Positions 54,683 to 64,000 of a stretch of 64,000 nucleotides of DNA are shown here, piece after piece. The number at the start of each line of letters is the position of its first letter. Positions within the stretch are counted from its first letter, which is position 1. This DNA is from Otis tarda (taxonomy: Eukaryota > Chordata > Aves > Otidiformes > Otididae). Under the pieces are notes generated by a model. It searched no databases. It worked only from the letters and a program-made list of their open reading frames with translations, and had not been told where the DNA came from. The stretch covers positions 135,793,053-135,857,052 of the forward strand of contig CM048552.1 of NCBI GenBank assembly GCA_026413225.1, given 5' to 3'. The position numbers and the translations under genes were made by a program.

Positions 54683-54957
54683 CAGGGCCTGTTGAAATAG
54701 GACAAGGGGTAATGGTTTTAAAATAGAGGGAGGCAGTTTCAGACTGGATGCAAGGAAAAAAATTTACAACGATGGTGGTAGAACACTGGAACAGGTTGCC
54801 CAGAGAGGTGGTAGATGTTCCATCCCTGGCAGCAATATCCAAGGTCAGGCTGGACAGGGCTCTGAGTAACCTGATCTGGTTGGAGATGTCCTTACAGGGG
54901 TGTTGGTCTAGATGACCTTTAAAGGTCCCTTCCAACCCAAACCATTCTATGATTCTA
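54683..54957 (+). mobile_element. CR1 LINE, truncated 3' end
   Basis: This copy starts CAGGGCCTGTTGAAATAGGA, contains ACACTGGAACAGGTTGCCCA and GTTGGTCTAGATGACCTTTA, and ends in the CR1 terminal ATTCTATGATTCTA. It is the longest CR1 tail here on the plus strand, antisense to FRMPD4. Its 5' end pairs with the bases just upstream (CAACAGGCCCT) to form an 11-bp inverted repeat. Confidence 0.94.
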
Positions 54958-57900
54958 CAAACCCTGATAGTCTAGAAAAAAAACCCCGTAAAACCACTAA
55001 TACATATAAAATGATAAGAGTTATAGAAAAATCCATATGTTCACAGCATTCTCTATTTTACCATGTATTTTCCCAGTAAAACAGAAACGAGACATGAGTT
55101 TCTAATACTGGAGAGAATCACAATGACTTGTCAGAACTGGCGCTTTTTATTTATCACTTTTAGGTAGAGATACAGGAAATATTTCAAATAACACAACTCT
55201 CCTTGTAACATATCAGCTGTACAAACTATATATAATGTCATGACAAGGTTTTGATTTAAATGAGCTGCAGAACCTCAGGTTTTTGTTTCTAAGTAACACA
55301 CACATCCCAGATCCACGATAATAAAGCTCTCTCTATGCACGTACATACAGACATACACAAATGCAGAAGACGCACTGCGTGCTTATACGTTACTTGTCCC
55401 ATAAGCTGCCCTAAGACTTCTATTAGCAAACTGTAACCTCAGTCTATGTACCTAAGGGCATCAATACCACAATCTCCTCTTTCTCCAGCAAAAAAAAAAA
55501 CAGCTGCAAAAGAGTGTGCTGAGGTTTTTTTTCACTGCCTGTGCTAGGAGTGAAAGCAATAACTAAAACATCCCTGCTATTGTCAACACTGTTACCAACA
55601 CAAATCCAAACCACAGCCCCATACTAGCTACTATGATGAAAATTAACTCTATCCTAGCCAAAACCAGCACATTCCTGTATGTCGGTATGTGGTACAGTTC
55701 TTTCCTTAAACCCACTGCAGTTTGTATAAATCATTAATGAACTCGACAAGCCTGCTGGACACTGTAACAGGACTATAATTGGTGTAGAACACTAAGAAAT
55801 TGTTTCTATACTTTTTAAGGAGAAAAAAAAAAAAAGTGGTATCTTTACCAACGCATTTGTTCTAACATTTCATTAAAGGCTTTGAACACAAACAGAATTT
55901 CAGATAAAATGCAGAACAAAAGGGTATTACTGATCACAAAAGTATAATTTCCTTGTAAAATTGAGCAGTAAGGAGAATGACACAAGATAAAAAATTAAAA
56001 AGAAATTGGCCTACAAACTCAATTAATGAATACTTTTAATTTTTTTGCTGTCTTCCAAAATTGAGAATTGTTGCTATTATTCTTGATAAACTCTTAGGCA
56101 GATGATATTTTCCTTTTAAGTCTCAGGCATATCGTAATGACACGCAGAAAATAATATTGAGCGGAAAGACAATGTATGGAAGAAAGATTTCAGTGCAATG
56201 ATTAAACCTTGTGACTCCTATTGTTTTTATGAAATATAGATGAAGTCAAGGATTTTAAACTGCTATAGCAACCAATTTTCTTCTCTGCTTTTTTGCATAT
56301 TACTTTCTGAGTAACAGACCTGCTGAAAAGCTGAAGTGATCATCACAAAATGAGTAAGTTCTATGATATAACATGACAAGACCTTTGCCTCTCCTGGAGT
56401 CTTGTTGGATTCATAAGCTGAACAAATTTAATTTTAACTAAACCTCCAACCAAGCTGAATTACTTTATTTAACAATACAGACAGTGGACCGCAGGGATTT
56501 TCCCTGTGCAGTACATAAAATACTTTAAGCTTTAGTCTGTGTGAAGATGAATAAGAGCTAACAGAACAATTAACATTTCAGCACATCCTATGCAAGAAAC
56601 ACACCTTTGGGGTAGTGGAGGTTGATGGCAATCTGGGTTTATCTCTGCAGACTCTGTTTTGGTACTTGCAGTCTCTATTTTGATATTTCTTACTTCTTGG
56701 TTTCTCAGACAAAGACAAAGTAAGACTAAGACCAACATTCTTTGGAAGTCACCTGCTGTGAAATACACGATTCATATTTTCACTATTGCTGTTGCTGCTT
56801 CTGAGGGGTCTGTGAAGACTTGGATGTTTCAAGTCAAGCAAAAAGGCAAATAGAGAATGGTGTCTTTGGGAAAAAGCCTAAAAAAACATAAAGCAGAAGC
56901 TAAAATGCTTCTCTTGCACTATTTTTCATGCATTGCTTGTAATAAATCACAGATGATTAATTGTCACATCAGAAAACAAACTAGAAAGAGTTGACTAATA
57001 AATCCCACAGAAATCTAATGCATTAAACTGCCTTTTGAAGCATTTGAAATTTTCTGAAGGTGAATTTATTTTTAGCCATTTTTATTTTCTACTATTTTTT
57101 TTGTCTCTGGTCCTTCGTTTAACGAGATGGTTTTGTCCTTTGACCTTTGACTATGACCCAGAGTCACCCCAATCAGTGGTAATATTTAACTGAAGAACCT
57201 CACTTTGGGGACTAAAAACCTATGTAAAACCATTCTCCTTCCCTTTTAACTAACCTTCTGATTGCACATATCAGATAAAGTTAGATGTAGATACTCAATC
57301 TCTGGGCAATTTGGGGAGTCTTTCTTGGCTGCTCTATCGCTAAATTAAAAATATGATCTAATTCTGTGTTCTAAGTTTTATAGTCAATCAACCAACACAG
57401 AAGTCCCTACCACACTTCAATTCCAATTACATTATACTATCAATTGCTAAGAGACACTCTGAGTCACAACATTCTTTTTATTGGACAGAAGCAGAAAAGA
57501 GAAAGGACTTTCTAATTACAGTCTTAACTATCTTGATCTTAATTTTCAGTATTATTGAAAAAGCTTCCAAAAAAATTAGGCCTTGTCAACACAAAAAGAG
57601 TCATAAAAATTTTAAGTCAACTGCACTGAGAGCCAGATCCACTTCTGTTTTAACACAGTTAAGTCTAGACATCTCACTCCATTTGAATCCAAAACAAGTT
57701 TGGATTGAGAGAATTTTAACAGAATAGTATTCAAACAAGTGCTTCTCATCTCATACCATTTTTGTGATTTTCCAGCTCCACAGACCAACTACAGGTTACT
57801 AGTGTCGAGCACTGTGATGCCCACAAGCCTTTTGCTGACTGAAAGGTAACACTGCTGTCAGAACAGGGATATGAAGCAGAAGTCTAGAGACAGCAATTGT

Positions 57901-58566
57901 CACTGGACCCTAATGTTACGAGGGACAGTCATCTTATGGGCGCACAGAACTTCAGGAGGCACCATTCTTCGTTTTATTTTACTTAATAGATTAAATGTAG
58001 TCTGGGAAGGAAACAGGATTATGATACTAAAAACTAATTCTGAGACTCAGGAAGCCAGAAAGACACAGCATCAACATGCCAAAGAGCCAGAGAAAGGTCT
58101 AGCCGTCTTCAGGAACTTTAATTACACAATTAATTAAAATTACACCATTATACCAACAGATCACAAGCTACTAATACCTCTCCATGACACTTTGCTCTAA
58201 GTAGGGTTTTACCCATTTCTTAGTTGCTCTCCTTATCTCCTTCCCACCCCAGGGAGTGTTGCTTCCACCTTCACAGAGAAAAAAAGTGCTCCCTTTGCTA
58301 CAAACATGGGATTACACCACCACTCAACATCCCAGCTGCCCACAGTATCTAAGCAGCCTCAAGGAGAAAGGCTTAAGACTTGCATTTACTCATCTTTTCT
58401 TAATTACATGGTTCAAGATTTTTTAAAAAGCTGTTAATTTTTGCTTTTTTCCCCTCTCCATACTCACAGTGCTATAAAAAGACACACACAAGCACCACAC
58501 TAACAGTTATGCTAGCTTTATTTTCTCCAATTTAACAAACAGATGAGTTTTTGTAAAAGGCACAAA
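54958..58566 (-). other. Long intron, segment
   Basis: This is AT-rich intron with homopolymer A runs. I see no exon, RNA gene or known repeat in it. Confidence 0.65.
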
Positions 58567-58571
58567 ACCCT

Positions 58572-59713
58572 TGTTCTGGTTTTGTTTAGTGGGGGGGGGG
58601 TAAGGTGGTAGCTTCTGTAGGAAACTGCTAGAAGTTGCTCCCCTTTGTTCAGTGGACTCAGCTGGGCCTAGGGTGGACCCACTGCTGGCCAACGCCGAGC
58701 CAATTGGTAGCAGAATGTCCCATGATAATGCCTCTGCGATAACGTATTTAAGAAGGGGAAAACAGAAAAAAGAAAAGAAAAGAAGATGTGAAGCAGCTGA
58801 GCGGGGGCAGAGAGGGGGAGGCGCAAGCCTTGTGGGCCTTGCAGGCCTCACCCTCTGGCCTCCCGCCGGGCAGCCGACTGGGTGCAACTAGGCCCAGTCC
58901 GGCCGCAAGAAGTGGAGAGGAGATGAGATGTGAATATGATGTAAAAAGGATCCTGAGAGGCGTCTGCCAGCCTGTTGTGAGGAACGGCTGCAGATGCCAA
59001 GGTCAGTGAAAAAGGAGGGGGAGGAGTAATGCAGCTCCTGGCCAAGATTCCCCTGCAGCTCGTGGTGAAGACCATGGTGGAGCAGGCTGTCCCCCTGCAG
59101 CCCATGGAGGTCCACGGAGGGGCAGAGATCCACCTGCAGCCCGTGGAGGACCCCAGGCTGGAGCAGGTGGAAATCTGAAGGAGGCTGTGGCCTGTGGATG
59201 GCCCGCTGGGGCAGCTGTTCTAGAGGGACTGCACCCCATGGAGAAGATGACCCACGCCGGAGCAGTTTCACGAAGGACTGTGACCCGTGGGAGGGACCCC
59301 ACAAGGGAGCAGGGGAGGAATGCGAGGAGTTCTTCCCCCGATGAAGCAGTGGCGTGAAACAATGCGTGATGAACTGACCGCGACCCCCATTCCCTCTTCC
59401 CCCCTGTGCCGCTCGGGGTGGGGGCGGGGGGAAGGTAGTAGAGATAATGTTAAGCTTGGGAAGAGGGAGGGGTGGAGGGAGGCTATCTTGTTCCCCGTCT
59501 CATTCTCCTGCTAGTTTTAGAAATAAATGAGTATTTTTCTTCAAGTCGAGTCTGTGTTGCCCATAACGGTAACTTTAAGTATTTTCTCCCTGTCCTTATC
59601 GCAAACCTCGAGCCGTTTTTCTTATATAATTTCCCCCCTTTTCTCTCGGAGGGTGGGGGCAGCGAGAGAAAGAGACTGTGTAGCCTGGTCCCGATTGGGG
59701 CTGAACTACAATA
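58572..59713 (+). mobile_element. Solo LTR, same family, plus strand
   Basis: This copy aligns end to end with the reverse complement of the LTR at 33584-34732. It begins TGTTCTGG, then has a G10 run, TATTTAAG (about 58745), CTGCAG-bearing repeats (59053, 59095, 59133), AATAAA near 59522, and ends GGGGCTGAACTAC plus a few degenerate bases. ACCCT occurs on both sides (58567-58571 and 59713-59717) and is the likely 5-bp target duplication, although it overlaps the last LTR base. No internal retroviral sequence remains. It is antisense to FRMPD4. Confidence 0.85.
59053..59180 (+). repeat. Degenerate tandem units of about 40 bp inside the LTR
   Basis: CCTGCAGCYC followed by GTGGWG or ATGGAGG recurs at 59053, 59095 and 59133 (spacing 42 and 38). 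The same pattern appears in the other LTR copy near 34100-34250, so the repeats predate both insertions. Confidence 0.6.
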
Positions 59714-59717
59714 CCCT

Positions 59718-61195
59718 TCAAATACAGACACCGCCAGGTGCTTCTGCAGAACTAACACCTAAAGACTAAAGGTATTTCAAATTCATCAAACTATAGAAGA
59801 CATTACAAATTGGTCACAGTCTTTTCACCCTTCTCTCTCAAAAGTTTAAATTACCTTTTACATTTCTTGTGAGCACTGGTGCATATAAAACTGCCACCCC
59901 CAAACCAGCATTCCTTAAAAAATAAGACACTAAAATCTTTCTGCTTTTCCCTGATACAAGGCACCTGTAGCAGACACAACCCTCCAAGGGTCAACTTACA
60001 AAACCATAAAAATATCATGTTTGCCCCACAGCTCTTGACATCACCTTCGCTGTCTTTCTATCAAAATATAGCTTCTGAGTATAATTCATAGTCACTACAA
60101 GGCTTCTGCTTGATACTGCTATCTACCTTTCGGTCTTTTGAAGTCTTTCTCTATCATCCTGAAGTTGTTTAGGCAGCAGATCAAACAGTTAATTTCTATG
60201 ATCCACATGTCCAGCACTGTCTCAGGATAAAAGGGAATGCTGATGCCACCCCTGTGCACACTGTAACACAAGCCTTCACAAAGCACTGCAGGTCTCACTA
60301 TTGTATCTCCTCCGAAATGGCAATGTTTTCCATTACAGTAGCTTCATTAGCTGATATGTACATGCTGAATCAGCCAGCAACTGACCAGATAGGTGACAGG
60401 GTTGTAAACTTCTCGATGAGAGCAGCCACACACTTCTGGAAGGGCAAAGTTGCTTTATGAGTTCTGTGCATGCAGTGCTGAAGGCATCCCTGTCCTCTTC
60501 TTCTCCAGTCCCAGATGTACAGCAGAATCCTCTCCCTCATACTGCTTCTCTAAGTCCCAGAAACTGTTCTGCACAGACAGACGCTTCCCAAGCAAGCTCC
60601 TTGAGCTGTCTGTCTTGTCTTCCTCCTTGTTTTCCACCTTCTGCTGATTAAATTGCTCCATATCACAACACTTGTGTAAGTGTAGTTGTTCTGTAGCAAC
60701 GTGCTCCAGGTATCCACATAAGCCATAGAATATTCAAGTACTAACAGCATGATGTGGAGGGTCAACATAATCTTTTGTGATTTGGAAATGTCATCCCAGA
60801 AGAGACAGATAATGGGGTCAAGAAAGAGAAATCATGAGATTTATGTAATTTGACGCTTCCTCTCTAACTGTCTCTGCCCCAAACACAGGACATGAGATTT
60901 TTAGGTACCTCCTGCTACCTATCCCAACAGGGAGTAATCCTTTGATGCACTGGCCTTGCAGAGGCAGCACAAAGAGGGATAAACATCTGCTGCAGGGTAT
61001 GCAATACAGAGGAAATCTATCACATGGAAGTGTTAAGTCATAATAAACTCAAAGTTGGGTGTTCATTTGTATCACTTAAGATGGAAACAATTACTTTGAA
61101 ACATTTACATCACTGCATCTGGCTTCAAAGTAAGCTTATTTCCATGCAGATAAGCCAATGCTTTTGTTTAGTAGTACGAGAAACACTGTCTTTCC
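59718..61195 (-). other. Long intron, segment between LTR and CR1
   Basis: No gene or repeat family was recognised. Overlapping frames of 60-70 codons at 60.45-60.77 kb on both strands resemble nothing I know. Confidence 0.65.
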
Positions 61196-61552
61196 TGTAG
61201 GCCCCCTTGAGGTACTAGAAGATGGCTATCAGGTCTCCCCGGACCCTCCTCTTCTCCAGGCTGAACAGCCCCAACTCTCTAGCCTGTCCTCATGGCAGAG
61301 GTGCTCCAGCCCTCTCATCATCTTTGTGGCCCTCCTCTGGACTCGCTCCAACAGGTCCATGTCCTTCTTATGTTGGGGGCTTCAGAGCTGGATGCAATAC
61401 TCCAGGTGGCGTCTCATGAGAGCAGAGCAGAGGGGCAGAATCACCTCCCTTGACCTGCTGGCCACATTTCTTTTGATGCAGTCCAGGATGTGGCTGGCTT
61501 TCTGGGCTGAGAGTGCACCTTGCTGGCTCACGTTGAGCTTCTCATCCACCAC
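61196..61552 (-). mobile_element. CR1 LINE, internal reverse-transcriptase fragment
   Basis: The minus strand encodes recognisable CR1 ORF2 sequence: [20 protein letters not shown], then [20 protein letters not shown], and further on the GLFSLEKRR-type motif, with frame breaks. Unlike the other copies it lacks the 3' tail and stops in the coding region near TGTAGGCCCCC. It is in sense orientation to FRMPD4. Confidence 0.92.
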
Positions 61553-64000
61553 TCTTGCATCCAGCAAGATAAAGTAACCATAAAGCATACCATAAAGCAA
61601 CTTGTTACAGAAGAACTGACCTGAAATTCATCACTGCTGACTCCTCTTTCTAGAGGATAACAGACTAAGATGATGACATAACACTTCAATCGGATGACAC
61701 ATCAAGCTTTGGAATTTCAAAAAGACACCAAACTTGCTACCTCCAGGGGGCGTCCACTATGGTGAACATGAAAAGAAACTTATAAATTACGTTCTCAGCA
61801 TTCCGAACATTTGAATTATTGAGCCCAAACCTGTATAAACCACATCAGCCAACTTTCTGCTAAGAACAGAGCAAAGATATGAGACTGCATGCTTTCACAT
61901 ATACAATGGATTTTAAAAAGTACAATTGCCATAGTCAGTATTGATTTTAACAAGTAATATCTCTATGCAGCTTTCAGCTCAGCTTAACTGTTACATGCCT
62001 TTGACAAGGTCGACAAGCATTTCTAAAACCATATTACAGATTAATAATTAAAATCTAGAGAGATCTGAATTAGCTCGCAACATATAAGCTCAAGTTCCAG
62101 AAGCACCTCACCACAGCAGCCAGGAAAAAAGGTAAAGTAGACAACACTAAATCTGTGCTCTCACTGTTAGATTGCACTGTTAGATTGATTTAAAGTACTT
62201 AAGTTATCTCCATATTGCGTTGCAGAAACACCTCACAAAGCAGTAGATAGACATCCAACACCTCTTATGTCAGACAGTTCTCATATCCTGACTCTCAGCT
62301 CTATGCTTCAGCCAGCTAATTAGAGGTAGCTAATTAAATGCTTTGGTAGAAAGCTTATCTTCATTTATATCACTTGTAACACTCCTACAGATAATTTGGT
62401 CCAACATTTTGTCCCTCTGTTTAGAATTACGTATCTGAAAACCAAAACACCTGCAATTCATAGATCAAGGCCTGAAACAAAACGGGCATAGCCTCTGGAT
62501 TTACATATCAAACTGTGAGCATAATGGAGTACCTTCAGATTAAAAGGTCCGCATGACTGGTTTTTCAGGAAAAATAAGTTTCATGATTCTTGGATGCTAA
62601 GCAGTATCATAGCTAACAGCTTAACATGTTTGATTTTTTTCTCTATGATGTTGATGAAGAAATAATATCTTCAATACTAATTTCACCAAAATTGCTTCAT
62701 CCAATATATGAAACAGTCCAAGCCTAGAGACAGAAATTACATTTGAAAAGTGATATTTTCAGCTGCTGTGAAAAGACGATGATGACGGGCACTGCCACTG
62801 AGCTCCCTCTTGCACTCGTGTTCAGCTATGATGATGCAGAGGAGGCAGACTGGTCCCCTGACACGCACGGAGTCAAACAGCAGTGACAGAATCCTCCATG
62901 ACGATGGTGAGAAGGGTCAGTATTGATTAAATTCATGTTAGCACTTAAGATGCAACACGCAGCCTGAAATCCTAGAGGGCTCCTTCTCTCCAGTCTTATG
63001 GTAATACAAAATTAAAACAGAAATTCTACTGCAAAATTGAAAGAATTCTCCAGATCCTATTGATGAAAACTTGCCATGACATTAACTTGCCAGAGAGTTA
63101 TTTCAGACAGGTTTCTGAGTCTTAAAGTCTTCTCTTATATAGAAAACAGAGCCAACAAGAAAAGCCCTTAATTAATTTCACCTTTTTCAGTTCTTGCTTT
63201 GCAATTAGTAGCATTCCACAGGATGTCAAATACTAATTTACTGCTTTTAGTTTCAAGGAACAGGACTAATCTACCCTAATTTAGCAACCTAGAAGCCAGG
63301 TTTCTATTCTAAGATAGTTTTTTGTGCTCCTTTTTTAGTCAGTGCATAAATAAAGCTTTCTGCGACAGGGCAGTTTATTCCAAAACCAGCAACTCTTCCA
63401 GGGCCCATCTTTACTCACAGACTGCATGGATAACTACTTCAATTGAAATATAAACAAAATACCACTACTGTGCCCTACTTAGAGTTTGCTTTATGGAGTA
63501 AGCAGCACATCTGTGTGTCACTTAAAATTTCTATGAAATATCTTGCTAAATAAGACGACATTTTACATACGTTGGGATCCTTGCAGACTAATGCATACTC
63601 AGTACAATCTAGGATAATCAAGATAAGTAATTCATGTTATAGAAATTATATATATGTATATAAATGTATTATAAGGCAAATTATTTGTTAGATATATTTC
63701 TTTAAGTGTTTTAAAAGAAGGTATTAAGAGTCAGTTCAACCAACCCAAATACACAAATTTAACATTAACCAATGATAATGAAATACGTGCACCTCTGAAC
63801 AACGAATTAATTGATACAGTACATTAATACACCTTCTAACATGTTCATTTTGCATTGTTGCTCACCTTCAAATATGGGAAAAGCTGCTACATTGTGCAAT
63901 GACTTTAATGTTATCTCAACGTACTTATTGTTAAATATGTGTGAAAAGCTTTAAGTCAGAGAATCTGTACTGGTAGTAAAATAAAACTAAGATAAGTAGC
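61553..64000 (-). other. Long intron, distal segment
   Basis: This is AT-rich sequence to the end of the window. I see AGCTAATTA twice near 62315-62340 and a TATATA stretch near 63648. No FRMPD4 exon or other gene was found, so the remaining PDZ and WW exons must lie further on. Confidence 0.65.

Noticed and set aside
61158..61577. 139-codon plus-strand frame
   Set aside because: It is the antisense of CR1 reverse-transcriptase sequence.
32167..64000. Remaining FRMPD4 PDZ exon (segment with the DQIVMINDE-type motif)
   Set aside because: I looked along the minus strand for it and found no match; it is more likely beyond the window.

Overview
The window reads as avian nuclear DNA: an AT-rich, intron-dominated vertebrate locus with 3'-end copies of CR1 LINEs (the typical bird retroposon) and two long solo LTRs. 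The species cannot be named from the sequence. There are no bacterial-style operons, CRISPR arrays or rRNA/tRNA genes that I can see.

One gene explains essentially all the protein-coding signal: FRMPD4 (Preso/Preso1, FERM and PDZ domain containing 4), on the minus strand. Thirteen exons can be placed with in-phase splice sites, from a 46-nt exon encoding the last strand of the PDZ domain (32166-32121), through nine exons covering the linker and FERM domain (22942-7894), two large exons with the disordered scaffold region (7307-6246 and 5917-4646), to a terminal exon beginning at 3424. Together they encode about 1174 residues, ending in the PDZ-binding tail ETTV. The N-terminus (WW domain and most of the PDZ domain, by comparison with the mammalian protein) was not found and must lie beyond base 64000, so the intron upstream of 32166 is longer than 31.8 kb.

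The most interesting point is the last exon. Spliced at the first AG it gives the split codon GTG followed at once by TAG (ETTV, stop). Two further AG dinucleotides, 5 and 14 nt downstream, would each move the junction into a long open frame that runs to 2068 and adds about 450 residues. That extension has an acidic tract and a C-terminal helical region that looks like a real domain. The 14 nt at this acceptor could therefore switch the protein between a short form with a PDZ ligand and a long form without it.

Region by region: 1-2067 is 3' UTR or downstream sequence; 2068-22942 holds the compact 3' half of the gene with one CR1 copy in an intron; 22943-32120 is a 9.2-kb intron; 32167-64000 is part of one very long intron. 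That long intron carries two solo LTRs of the same family in opposite orientation (33584-34732 and about 58572-59713), three more CR1 fragments, a small CpG-rich patch near 45.1-45.5 kb, a 43-bp tandem duplication and several perfect palindromes. No second gene could be supported on either strand.
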